A stretch of DNA of 27,754 bases from an uncultured Calothrix sp. (GCA_937884685.1 CAKZYM010000416.1:1-27754); one strand, 5' to 3'; positions 7,902 to 15,710 are shown, counted from the first letter of the stretch. Notes: a model not told the origin generated them from the sequence alone. Program-made: numbers and translations.

Positions 7902-8912
7902 ATGTCTGACCTTCCTTTTACTTTAGATCAGTTACGAATACTCAAAGCAATTGCCGCAGAAGGGAGTTTTAAGCGTGCTGCTGACAGCCTCTATGTCTCC
8001 CAGCCAGCGGTAAGTTTGCAAGTGCAAAACTTAGAAAGACAGTTGGATGTGCCTTTGTTTGACCGTGGAGGTCGTCGGGCACAGTTAACTGAAGCTGGGC
8101 ACTTACTTTTGAGCTATGGGGAAAAAATCCTTGGTTTGTGCCAAGAAACTTGTCGCGCTATCGAGGATTTACAAAATCTTCAAGGGGGTACTTTAATTGT
8201 TGGTGCTTCTCAAACTACGGGGACTTATCTTTTACCCCGAATGATTGGCATGTTCCGACAGAAATACCCAGATGTGGCCGTGCAGTTACACGTTCATTCC
8301 ACTCGTCGTACAGCCTGGAGCGTAGTTAACGGACAAGTGGATTTGGCAATTATCGGTGGTGAGATTCCCGGAGAATTAACGGATTCATTAGAAAAGATTC
8401 CTTATGCCGAAGATGAATTGGCATTAATTTTACCCGCATCCCATCCCTTCACCAAACTCGAAAGTATCCAAAAAGAAGACCTATATAAATTGCAATTTAT
8501 TGCTTTAGATTCGCAATCTACTATCCGCAAGGTAATAGACCAAGTACTAACACGTCACGATATCGATACGCGACGTTTAAGAATTGAAATGGAACTAAAT
8601 TCTATTGAAGCAATTAAAAACGCCGTACAATCTTCTTTAGGGGCTGCTTTTGTTTCAACTAGCGCTATTGCCAAAGAGCTACAGATGGGGATGCTTCACT
8701 TTACTCCGATTAATAGCGTGGTCGTTAAGCGGACGCTGTGGTTGATTTTCAATCCCAACCGCTACAGATCCAAAGCAGCTGAAGCGTTCAGCCGAGAAAT
8801 ATTGCCTCAGTTTGCTGCACCTGGATGGCATATAGATATGTTGAAATCGTCACATTCTTCCCTATCAGTAAATGGGTTAGAAGTACAAGCATCCAACTTT
8901 AAAGAAAGTTAA
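7902..8912 (+). CDS. rbcR: LysR-type regulator RbcR (Ycf30)
   Basis: A 336-residue LysR-family transcription factor. The N-terminal winged helix-turn-helix (about residues 7-66) contains FTLDQLRILKAIAAEGSFKRAADSL and SQPAVSLQVQNLE. A linker helix and a two-lobed effector-binding domain follow (from about residue 90, GGTLIVGASQTTGTYLLPRM). The sequence matches the RbcR/Ycf30 branch, which controls Rubisco and other carbon-fixation genes and is also encoded in red-algal plastids, rather than CmpR or NdhR; this is a judgement from memory. A TTG at 7893 extends the frame by three residues, but the ATG at 7902 gives the standard MSDLPFTLDQ start. It is divergent from Z-ISO, with the structured leader between them. 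Confidence 0.92.
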   Translation: MSDLPFTLDQLRILKAIAAEGSFKRAADSLYVSQPAVSLQVQNLERQLDVPLFDRGGRRAQLTEAGHLLLSYGEKILGLCQETCRAIEDLQNLQGGTLIVGASQTTGTYLLPRMIGMFRQKYPDVAVQLHVHSTRRTAWSVVNGQVDLAIIGGEIPGELTDSLEKIPYAEDELALILPASHPFTKLESIQKEDLYKLQFIALDSQSTIRKVIDQVLTRHDIDTRRLRIEMELNSIEAIKNAVQSSLGAAFVSTSAIAKELQMGMLHFTPINSVVVKRTLWLIFNPNRYRSKAAEAFSREILPQFAAPGWHIDMLKSSHSSLSVNGLEVQASNFKES

Positions 8913-9122
8913 AGTGATGTTAAAAGTGTTTTGTCATAGTAGTAACTGCGAATATGGTACCGATTTTATTAGTAAGACAAAAATAAGTATACGTATATGC
9001 CTGCTTGACTATTAACCCTTGTTAAGTCGAGGCAGGATGTGTAAATATTTCTGTCGGACTACTTAAAGCCGGACTTTACCGTTCGCAATTTCAGGCAAAT
9101 TGCTCGTGACTTGTGAACAAAA

Positions 9123-10535
9123 ATGGAAATTTACTGTACTCGTCCCCAGTGTCCCCGTCCGCAGAACCATTTTGTAGATTTAGACGATAATGCAACCCTG
9201 AGAAGCGCACAGCAAAAATACTGTAGTGCTTGTGGGATGCCTTTAATTTTAGCCGGACGTTATTTACCTATAAAGCTGCTTGGAAGAGGAGGTTTCGGAG
9301 CAGCATTTTTATCGCGGGACCGCTATACTCCGGGTATGCGTGAATGCGTAGTAAAGCAATTTTTGCCAGCAACAAATTTGAGTCCAACTCAAAGAAAACT
9401 AGCGCAAGATTTATTTGAAAGAGAAGCAGTAGTTTTGGAGGAGATTGGCTCGCAACACGACCAGATTCCTAACTTATTTGCTTTTTTCCCTGTTATGGCT
9501 GCTGGCTTGCAATCACAGCAGCAAGAGCAATTTTTCTATTTGGTACAGGAATATATTGATGGAGAAAACCTAGAAGAAGAATTAGTTCGTAGAGGGGAAT
9601 TCTCCGAGTCCGAAATATTATTCGTAATGCGTTCAATTCTGCCAGTATTGCAATTTGTCCACGATAAAAATATCATCCATCGAGATATTAAACCTTCTAA
9701 CATAATGCGCCATGTTAACGGTAAGCTTTTCTTGCTAGATTTTGGCGCAGTCAAGCAAGTGACAAACAGCCCCAGTGGGGCTGGTAATTCTTCAACAGGA
9801 ATATATTCTTTGGGATTTGCACCACCAGAACAAATGTCTGGAGGACAAGTATTTCCTTCCACCGATTTATATGCTCTAGCTGTAACTATTATTTTGTTGT
9901 TAACCGGACAAAAGGATATAAATAAACTATTCGATGCTTACAGCAACCAGATAAAATGGCGAGACAAAGTAGATATTAGTCCTTATATTGCCGAAATCCT
10001 AGATAAAATGCTCCGCAGTGCGCCGAATCAACGTTTTCAATCGGCCGAAGAGGTTTTAATTGCACTTGACGAGTCGGCGGAATCCATACCCGATACTTCT
10101 ATTAGTAATTATCAGCCTCAAGCAATATCGCAACCAGCACCTCCACCGCTTCCAAAACCATCAACAACTACTAGCTCAGCAGTAAGGGCATTTTCTACAT
10201 TGGAATTATTAGCTGGTTCAGCTTTTAGTGGGTTTGAGGGTGCTTTAATTTCTATAGCTTTTTTGAGCTTATCTAAATCACTTCCTATTACTTTTTTTGT
10301 TTGTGCTGTAGTTTTGGGAATACTAATTTTTGCTCAAACCAGACGATGGATTGAAAAGTGGGATTTAGTAATCATCCCTGTTATTTCTTTATTAGTTATG
10401 TTTTTCCTTAACTTTTTACGGGGTGAACTTACCATTCAAGAAATAATGATTTTATCTGCGTCAGGAAGCTTAACTGCTGTTGCCCTCACATCGCTATTTC
10501 GCCTTATCTATAAAGCATTATCTTCAATTATTTAA
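9123..10535 (+). CDS. zinc-ribbon Ser/Thr protein kinase with membrane tail
   Basis: A 470-residue eukaryotic-type protein kinase. An N-terminal four-cysteine cluster (C5, C10, C34, C37) suggests a zinc ribbon. The kinase domain begins near residue 46: glycine loop GRGGFG (54-59), ATP-anchoring K78, helix-C Glu near E101, catalytic HRDIKPSN (186-193), DFG (206-208) and the APPEQ motif. All catalytic residues are present. A proline-rich linker (about 325-345) leads to four hydrophobic helices (about 355-470), so the kinase is cytoplasmic and membrane-tethered with no sizeable outer sensor of its own. Cyanobacterial kinases of this 4-Cys type are common. Two membrane-anchored PstS-like proteins follow on the same strand and could supply the missing external sensing domain; that is inference. 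Confidence 0.9.
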   Translation: MEIYCTRPQCPRPQNHFVDLDDNATLRSAQQKYCSACGMPLILAGRYLPIKLLGRGGFGAAFLSRDRYTPGMRECVVKQFLPATNLSPTQRKLAQDLFEREAVVLEEIGSQHDQIPNLFAFFPVMAAGLQSQQQEQFFYLVQEYIDGENLEEELVRRGEFSESEILFVMRSILPVLQFVHDKNIIHRDIKPSNIMRHVNGKLFLLDFGAVKQVTNSPSGAGNSSTGIYSLGFAPPEQMSGGQVFPSTDLYALAVTIILLLTGQKDINKLFDAYSNQIKWRDKVDISPYIAEILDKMLRSAPNQRFQSAEEVLIALDESAESIPDTSISNYQPQAISQPAPPPLPKPSTTTSSAVRAFSTLELLAGSAFSGFEGALISIAFLSLSKSLPITFFVCAVVLGILIFAQTRRWIEKWDLVIIPVISLLVMFFLNFLRGELTIQEIMILSASGSLTAVALTSLFRLIYKALSSII

Positions 10536-10540
10536 CTACC

Positions 10541-10570
10541 CTTAAATCCTTCTTAACTTTTAATTAACTT
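10541..10570 (+). promoter_or_regulatory. Pho-box-like triple direct repeat
   Basis: Three TTAA-centred octamers, CTTAAATC (10541), CTTAACTT (10552) and ATTAACTT (10563), start exactly 11 bp apart. The cyanobacterial PhoB box is three CTTAACCT-like octamers with 3-bp spacers, the same geometry. It lies directly after the kinase stop codon and about 530 bp before the first PstS-like gene, which is far for a promoter, and the region is AT-rich, so chance is possible. Confidence 0.35.
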
Positions 10571-10892
10571 GAGAGAGTTAATTATACCTATATATTAATT
10601 AGATATTTTTTAAAAATTAACTTTTATTAAATATTTTATAATTATTTATTGTGATGACGATAAATTAATGTACTCAAGCTAACAGATTAAAAACGTTTTA
10701 AATTTACTTAGTTGCAAAGTATGTCCTTGAATAGCGGTGTTTTATCAAGATATATTGCATCTAACTTAAATATTGTAGCTTTCTAAAATTTTTCAGTCGA
10801 AGAATTGCAATTATTTCAATAAAGACTTAATTAGAATCAGGAAAAGCTAAATATAGGAGTTATAGCTCGAATGCAGTATATTCTTATTTTCA

Positions 10893-10920
10893 AATGTATT
10901 GCACTCAACAGAAAACCGGT
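10893..10920. repeat. partial copy of the 23354-23457 hairpin repeat
   Basis: AATGTATTGCACTCAACAGA followed by AAACCGGT matches the right arm of the element at 23354-23457 almost base for base. No left arm is recognisable, so this is a solo arm or a truncated copy. Confidence 0.5.
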
Positions 10921-11096
10921 TATTTTTTGAGGCAATATACTCAAGCGTTAGAAACATTAATTCTGTAGACTATTTCACAAAATTGATTGATTTGGACATC
11001 TATTAGGGCATCTATTACTAATTTTATTTAACTCTGTAATAAACAGTTGCGACAAAGTTAAATTACTATCCTCTATTATTTTCAAATACTACATCT

Positions 11097-12128
11097 ATGG
11101 CGCAAAAAAACGAGACACCGATTTTAGTTATAGCCTTGCTAATTACTCTCGGTTTAGTAGGTGGAGTATATTGGTGGTTGGCTCAAAGCTATGATATAAA
11201 TTTGAGTTCCTTTGCCAATAATCAATCTCAGAGTAATCAAAAATCTGCCGAAAAAACTTTTAAGTCAGTCAAAAAAGTTCCTTCTGGATTATTTAGTTAT
11301 GGAGGTAGTACTACATGGGCACCTATTCGCAAAGAAGCTGATTCTGTCATAGAAACTGCTTTACCTAAATTTCAACTCCGCTATACAAATCCAACTACAG
11401 GTACTCCTGGTTCTGGTACTGGAATCAAAATGCTGTTAAAAAATCAATTGGCTTTTTCTCAATCTTCACGACCAGTGAAAGATAAAGAATACCAGCAGGC
11501 ACAACAGCGAGGTTTTAAACTTGAAGAAATTCCAGTTGCTATTGATGGTATTGCTGTTGCTGTTAACCCAGATTTAAATATACCGGGGCTTACTTTAACT
11601 CAATTAAAAGACATTTATACTGGTAAAATTACTAATTGGCAACAAGTTGGTGGGAAAAATCAAGCTATCGTACCCTATTCTAAAATCAGTGAAGGAGGTA
11701 CTGTTGAATTTTTCGTCAATAACATTTTGGAACAAGAAGAGTTCGGCCAAAATGTTGAAAAAATTTCTACTACAACTGAGGGATTGAGAAAAGTAAATCA
11801 AAACCTTGGTGGTATTTATTATGCTTCAGCACCCGAAGTTGTTGGACAGTGTGGTATTAAACCTTTGGCAATAGGAAGAACGCAGTCAAAATTAGTTTCA
11901 CCCTATAAAGAACCATACGTTCCATCAAGTGAATGTCCGCAAAAGCGCAATCAGTTAAATGTGGATGCTTTTAGAAGTGACGAATATCCTATGACTAGAC
12001 GCTTGTTTTTGGTAGTCAAGAAAAACGGTCAAGTTGACGAACAAGCAGGTATGGCTTATGCCAACTTATTACTTACAGATGAAGGTCAAAAATTAATTTC
12101 TAAAGCAGGATTCGTTAGAATAAGGTAA
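11097..12128 (+). CDS. membrane-anchored PstS-like substrate-binding protein, copy 1
   Basis: A 343-residue protein with one N-terminal transmembrane helix (about residues 9-28), a Ser/Asn/Gln-rich linker, and a periplasmic type II binding-protein domain from about residue 60. The signature YGGSTTWAPIR, the SQSSRPV segment, NPDLNIPGLTLTQLKDIYTGKITNW, EGGTVEFFV and GGIYYASAPEVV are typical of phosphate-binding PstS/SphX relatives. C252 and C280 are kept in both copies and may form a disulfide. The signal anchor has no lipobox or clear cleavage site, so the domain should stay tethered to the plasma membrane. No ABC permease or ATPase genes are adjacent, which argues for sensing or scavenging rather than a complete transporter. 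Confidence 0.85.
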   Translation: MAQKNETPILVIALLITLGLVGGVYWWLAQSYDINLSSFANNQSQSNQKSAEKTFKSVKKVPSGLFSYGGSTTWAPIRKEADSVIETALPKFQLRYTNPTTGTPGSGTGIKMLLKNQLAFSQSSRPVKDKEYQQAQQRGFKLEEIPVAIDGIAVAVNPDLNIPGLTLTQLKDIYTGKITNWQQVGGKNQAIVPYSKISEGGTVEFFVNNILEQEEFGQNVEKISTTTEGLRKVNQNLGGIYYASAPEVVGQCGIKPLAIGRTQSKLVSPYKEPYVPSSECPQKRNQLNVDAFRSDEYPMTRRLFLVVKKNGQVDEQAGMAYANLLLTDEGQKLISKAGFVRIR

Positions 12129-12559
12129 TTTTCCATTGCAATCAGCTAATAGTAGAATCATACTTTGTCGATTCACTATTGGCTACTTATTCTCACAGGT
12201 TTGAGAATTGCCAAAAGTAAATTTCTTTAATACCGAGCAATGTTAAAAATATAATTCAAAAACCTAAAATCCTTCTGAAGCGAATATCATTGATTAATGT
12301 TGATTCTTATTGCTATTGGCTATTGCTCTTTCAAAACTATTCAATTAACGTCAGTTCGGGTTAAGGAATTAATTCTACTTTTGGCGGCTGATTTATGGCT
12401 CAAACAACGTAATTAGGTTTATAAATACTATTTTCAACCAACCACACAATGAGGATTTCAGCTTATCCTGAACTCAGGTTCAATTAGTATCCTAGCGATA
12501 AAAAAGACGGAAAATTAACAAAAAAAAAGGACATATTATATTAAAAAACTATTGCTCAT
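12129..12559. other. 431-bp intergenic region between the two PstS-like genes
   Basis: No gene is seen. A small CCTGA-AC-TCAGG palindrome sits at 12467-12478, and an AAAAAAAAGGAC run near 12525 is too far from the ATG at 12560 to be its ribosome-binding site. The gap is long enough for the second copy to have its own promoter. Confidence 0.5.
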
Positions 12560-13636
12560 ATGTCACAGAAAAATGAAACCCCAATTCTGATTTTATCTTT
12601 ACTAATTACTATCTTTCTTATAGCCGGTGGATGGTGGTGGTTTAATAGAAACGGTAATTTTAATCTTAGTCTTAGTAATTCTCAACAAAATAAATCGGAT
12701 TCAGATAATTCAAATACATCTGTAGTTCCTCCAATTTCATCATCAGGAACAAATGGTAGTACTTTCACTTCTGTAGAAAATGTTCCGAGTGGATTATTTA
12801 ACTATGGAGGTAGTACCTCCTGGGCACCAATAAGAGAATCTATAGACAAAAAAATCCAAGAAGAGAAAAACGATTTTCGCTTGCGTTACGTACAACCTGT
12901 GAATAATACCGCCGGCTCCAGTTATGGAATTCAAATGCTAATCGATGGCAGATTAGCTTTTGCTCAGTCTTCAAGACCGTTACTAGTTACAGAGTTAAAC
13001 CGTGCCAAAGAACGTGGGTTTACTCTCCAACAAGTTGCTGTAGCTATTGATGGATTAGCAATAGCTGTTAACCCTAATATAAATGTTCCGGGAATAACCA
13101 TAGACCAGTTAAGGTCAATTTATACAGGCAAAATAACCAATTGGAATCAGTTGGGCGGTGCCAATATACCAATTAAAGCCTATTCTCGCCGTGTAAGTGA
13201 TGGCGGTACGGTAAAACTATTCGTTCAAGACGTGTTACGCGGTCAACCCATAGCCCCAACTGTAGAATTTGTCTCCACAACCACTCAAGCACTACGAAAA
13301 GTAGCCAGCAGTCCTGGAGGTATCTACTATGCTTCTGCCCCAGAAGTTGTTCCTCAATGTTCAATCAAACCCTTGCCGTTGGGGCGAACGCAAGGGAAAT
13401 ACGTTGCACCCTACCAGGAACCATTCGTCCTCCCTTCTGAATGTCCACGGTCACGCAACAAATTGAACATTGAGGCTTTCCAATCTGGTAGTTACCCGAT
13501 TACCCGAAATTTGTTTGTGGTGGTCAAACAAAACGGGCAGACCGAACAACAAGCAGGTGTTGCTTATGCTAACTTTTTACGGACTCAGCAAGGACAGGAA
13601 TTAATTTCACAAACTGGGTTCGTAAGAATTCGCTGA
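12560..13636 (+). CDS. membrane-anchored PstS-like substrate-binding protein, copy 2
   Basis: A 358-residue paralog of the preceding gene, well over half identical by eye across the binding domain and sharing the start (A/S)QKNETPIL and the exact C-terminus GFVRIR. It has the same layout: transmembrane anchor near residues 9-28, a longer Ser/Asn/Thr-rich linker (about 30-75), then a PstS-like domain with YGGSTSWAPIR, AQSSRPL, YTGKITNW, DGGTVKLFV and GGIYYASAPEVV. C267 and C295 match the cysteines of copy 1. The linker and ligand-loop differences suggest that the copies may differ in ligand or partner. It converges with the devH-like gene, whose stop lies only about 28 bp away. Confidence 0.85.
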   Translation: MSQKNETPILILSLLITIFLIAGGWWWFNRNGNFNLSLSNSQQNKSDSDNSNTSVVPPISSSGTNGSTFTSVENVPSGLFNYGGSTSWAPIRESIDKKIQEEKNDFRLRYVQPVNNTAGSSYGIQMLIDGRLAFAQSSRPLLVTELNRAKERGFTLQQVAVAIDGLAIAVNPNINVPGITIDQLRSIYTGKITNWNQLGGANIPIKAYSRRVSDGGTVKLFVQDVLRGQPIAPTVEFVSTTTQALRKVASSPGGIYYASAPEVVPQCSIKPLPLGRTQGKYVAPYQEPFVLPSECPRSRNKLNIEAFQSGSYPITRNLFVVVKQNGQTEQQAGVAYANFLRTQQGQELISQTGFVRIR

Positions 13637-13664
13637 CCCAAAGCTGCTGAGAAGCCGGAAAAGT

Positions 13665-14423
13665 TTAGCTGGCTTTACTAATTGATTCTGCTGGCAGACA
13701 GATTAAGTTATCCCCTTGAGTAAGGATTAGACCGCGCTGGCGCAACTTACCCATGAGGCGAGTTACGGTTACGCGAGTCGAGCCAATTGCACTGCCAATT
13801 TGTGCATGAGTGAGGGGGAACGGCAGACAATAACCATGAATTACTTCGGTGTCATTTTCGCTCATCGCCGGTTCTCCGTATTCCTCAATTAATAATGTGA
13901 GGAATCCTAAGAGTCGGTCGATGGTGCGTCGCTGTCCCAAGGCACTCAACCACAGCAATTTACGCTGATGTTGGTACCTAAAGGCATCCATAACTTCGCG
14001 GCGAAAATGAGGCCAATTATCTAAATCATGCCAGTACATCCACAACACTGCTGTTTGGTCCACATGGGCATATGACTGCAATGTGAAAGGTGATTGAGCA
14101 ACAATTTCAAATGGCTGTCCGGCACCAACAAAACCCAAGAATGCTTCTTCAGGAGTTCTGTTAATTCGGCGAGATGTTAATTGAGAAGCAGTGGCACTCA
14201 CTTGAGCGGTTCCCACCATGCGAATCGCACCCCTTTGCACCAAATACAGCAATCCAGGTCTAGCTGGAATTCGCTCATCTTTGCTAAAGGTGCGGCAGCG
14301 ATAGTGTTCTTGTGCCCAATCAAGAATTCGTTGCCAAGTTAAAAATGGACGTGATGCCTCAGAAAAAGAGGATGGAGATTGCATAGGTAACAAAGAGCGT
14401 TCGGCTGAAGACAAAGACGACAT
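13665..14423 (-). CDS. devH: Crp/Fnr-family regulator, DevH-like
   Basis: A 252-residue transcription factor with a degenerate cyclic-nucleotide-type beta-barrel (LLYLVQRGAIRMVG, FLGFVGAGQPFE) that lacks the Arg-Ser phosphate cassette of true cAMP binders. A dimer helix and a C-terminal helix-turn-helix follow at about 204-233. The recognition segment GSTRVTVTRLMGKLR is nearly that of NtcA, but the protein is longer and otherwise different, so it is not NtcA. The features and its closeness to rbcR and ndhF1/ndhD1 fit DevH of Anabaena, which is needed for the heterocyst glycolipid layer. The frame extends to a TTG at 14435; I prefer the ATG at 14423, while another in-frame ATG lies 13 codons later. 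A GTA-N8-TAC site lies upstream. Confidence 0.75.
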   Translation of the reverse strand: MSSLSSAERSLLPMQSPSSFSEASRPFLTWQRILDWAQEHYRCRTFSKDERIPARPGLLYLVQRGAIRMVGTAQVSATASQLTSRRINRTPEEAFLGFVGAGQPFEIVAQSPFTLQSYAHVDQTAVLWMYWHDLDNWPHFRREVMDAFRYQHQRKLLWLSALGQRRTIDRLLGFLTLLIEEYGEPAMSENDTEVIHGYCLPFPLTHAQIGSAIGSTRVTVTRLMGKLRQRGLILTQGDNLICLPAESISKAS

Positions 14424-14546
14424 AAAAAGGTGCAAGGAGTGTCTTTGCGAAAGGCCATCTTAGGCTTTAAATCGCCTGGCCAGCTATTCAAAAGGTAGAA
14501 AGTTGAGCTTCTACTCTTTTGTTATACTTCTTACTGTACAATGTTT

Positions 14547-14560
14547 GTAGTAAAATTTAC
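14547..14560. promoter_or_regulatory. NtcA-type site GTA-N8-TAC
   Basis: GTAGTAAAATTTAC fits the NtcA consensus exactly. It is in the 237-bp gap between the devH-like gene (minus) and the DALR gene (plus). On the minus strand TATAAC lies 20 bp downstream, close to the usual 22 bp to the -10 box, though the last base is not T. Because the devH-like helix resembles that of NtcA, autoregulation is also possible. Confidence 0.5.
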
Positions 14561-14660
14561 CCAGAATTCACTAAATTTTATGCAATTCTAATATTCTTTG
14601 ACCGAATATAAAGATACGCCTAAGGACAGATGACAGAAAATCAATGTTTCTGAGTTTACA

Positions 14661-15524
14661 GTGTTGTCATCAGTATATTATGTGCATAAAAAGTTACTAG
14701 TAAGTAAATACACAGCAATAATCCAGCTAATACACGGTCAATTGACTGAAGAAGTGAGTATTTATGCTCTGAGGAAAACAAATAATTCTATAGAAAAAAA
14801 AGATATTCCTCTATCTAAGGGCAAAAGTGATATTAGAATTTCTTATGTTTCAGGTGTAGCCTTACAGCTCTCAAAATCTCATAATTCGCAGCCTTTTTCG
14901 ATAGCAAATTCAATTGCTGCTGACTTGTCAGCTAGTTTTGATGCTTATTTAATGGTAGAAGTTCTACCGAAAGGTTTGATTCAAATACAAGTCACTGACC
15001 TGTTTTTAGCGCTTTGGCTGCAACACTTTATTGATAAGGATAGAAGTATAGAAAGAGCAGAAGTTAGCAACTTGGATTTAGGAACTGCTTTACAAGATAA
15101 TGTATTCTCAATTCAATACGTTCATGCACGCTGTTGTTCTTTGTTAAGACTTGCTCAACAGGAAAAATTAATTGACTTTAATGATTACCTCAAGAAAAAT
15201 TCTTGTGAGTCTATACCTTGGCTTAATAATGATGGTCAACTTCGTTTAAATCATCAAGCCGAACGTCGCTTAATCGCTAGTTTAGTTAGAATTGTCGATG
15301 AACTAGAGCCAATAATTCCTCGCCCGCTAAAATGGGAAGGAGCAGCACTGCGATTAGCTGCTGCATTTGAAGATTTTTGGTCTACTTGTCGGATTCATGA
15401 CGATTTATCAGCGATTGCACCAGAAAATGTTAGAGCTAGAATAGGCTTAATTGCAGCTACTCAGTCGGTATTAAGGTTTTTGCTGGAAGAGAAATTGGGT
15501 ATACCTGCTTGTTTGGAATTATGA
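14661..15524 (+). CDS. stand-alone DALR (ArgRS anticodon-binding-like) protein
   Basis: A 287-residue protein whose C-terminal third, from about ALRLAAAFEDFWSTCRI to LEEKLGIPACLEL, resembles the DALR anticodon-binding domain that ends arginyl-tRNA synthetases. The HIGH and KMSKS signatures and a Rossmann catalytic domain are absent, so it cannot charge tRNA. The N-terminal half is not recognised. The first start is GTG at 14661; the reading could instead begin at GTG 14682, and no ATG is near. It is divergent from the devH-like gene. The role is unknown; tRNA or nucleic-acid binding is the natural guess. A GAGTTAG heptamer repeat begins at its stop codon. Confidence 0.75.
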   Translation: MLSSVYYVHKKLLVSKYTAIIQLIHGQLTEEVSIYALRKTNNSIEKKDIPLSKGKSDIRISYVSGVALQLSKSHNSQPFSIANSIAADLSASFDAYLMVEVLPKGLIQIQVTDLFLALWLQHFIDKDRSIERAEVSNLDLGTALQDNVFSIQYVHARCCSLLRLAQQEKLIDFNDYLKKNSCESIPWLNNDGQLRLNHQAERRLIASLVRIVDELEPIIPRPLKWEGAALRLAAAFEDFWSTCRIHDDLSAIAPENVRARIGLIAATQSVLRFLLEEKLGIPACLEL

Positions 15525-15543
15525 GTTAGGAGTTAGAAGTTAA
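15523..15543. repeat. heptamer tandem repeat at the DALR stop codon
   Basis: GAGTTAG-GAGTTAG-AAGTTAA, three 7-bp units, starts within the stop codon. It is of the short tandem heptamer type known from heterocystous cyanobacteria. Confidence 0.5.
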
Positions 15544-15606
15544 AAATTATTCTTTTACTTCCTCATTAATGAAAAATGAAAAAAATACAAAGTTTTGTGA
15601 AATAGG

Positions 15607-15635
15607 TTGACCAATCAAATGACTTAAGATATATT
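15607..15635 (+). promoter_or_regulatory. consensus promoter of the candidate small RNA
   Basis: TTGACC (15607-15612) and TATATT (15630-15635) are separated by exactly 17 bp, an almost ideal sigma-70-type promoter. The predicted start site is near 15642. No open reading frame follows before the terminator. Confidence 0.6.
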
Positions 15636-15641
15636 ATCTCT

Positions 15642-15710
15642 TGTGTGAGGAGCGAACCAGTAAGGGCACCGAGACGAAACACGGCCAGTCGTCGGTGCCC
15701 TTTCTGATTT
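15642..15710 (+). ncRNA. candidate small RNA, about 70 nt
   Basis: A consensus promoter and a strong terminator bracket about 70 nt without an ORF. The 5' end is single-stranded and carries GTGTGAGGAG (15643-15652), followed by CGAACCAGTA and the terminator stem. That decamer is complementary to the invariant CUCCUCACAC of the cyanobacterial small RNA Yfr1, as I remember it. Read on the minus strand the locus itself carries GCTCCTCACAC beside a hairpin and could be a variant Yfr1, but that strand lacks a T tract. The GAGGAG also looks like a ribosome-binding site with no start codon after it. Confidence 0.55.
15662..15710 (+). terminator. strong terminator of the candidate small RNA
   Basis: AAGGGCACCGA (15662-15672) pairs perfectly with TCGGTGCCCTT (15692-15702); GAC/GTC extends the stem past one bulge, leaving the loop GAAACACGGCCA. 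TTTCTGATTTTG follows on the plus strand. The minus strand has no T tract, so the direction is plus. Confidence 0.75.

Larger units (their letters stand above)
10536..11096. other. 561-bp intergenic region before the first PstS-like gene
   Basis: AT-rich and without a credible gene. It contains the Pho-box-like repeat at its left end and a half copy of a dispersed hairpin repeat at 10893-10920. The promoter of the downstream gene should be here; no clear -10/-35 or Shine-Dalgarno stands out before the ATG at 11097. Confidence 0.5.

Noticed and set aside
13665..14423. Assignment of the Crp-family gene as ntcA
   Set aside because: The recognition helix is NtcA-like, but the N-terminal and effector regions and the length (252 against about 223) do not fit NtcA.
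15640..15702. Minus-strand reading as a standard Yfr1 gene
   Set aside because: The motif is GCTCCTCACAC rather than ACTCCTCACAC, and the hairpin that would follow it (AGATA-ATA-TATCT) has no T tract, whereas the plus strand has both promoter and terminator. Kept only as an alternative.
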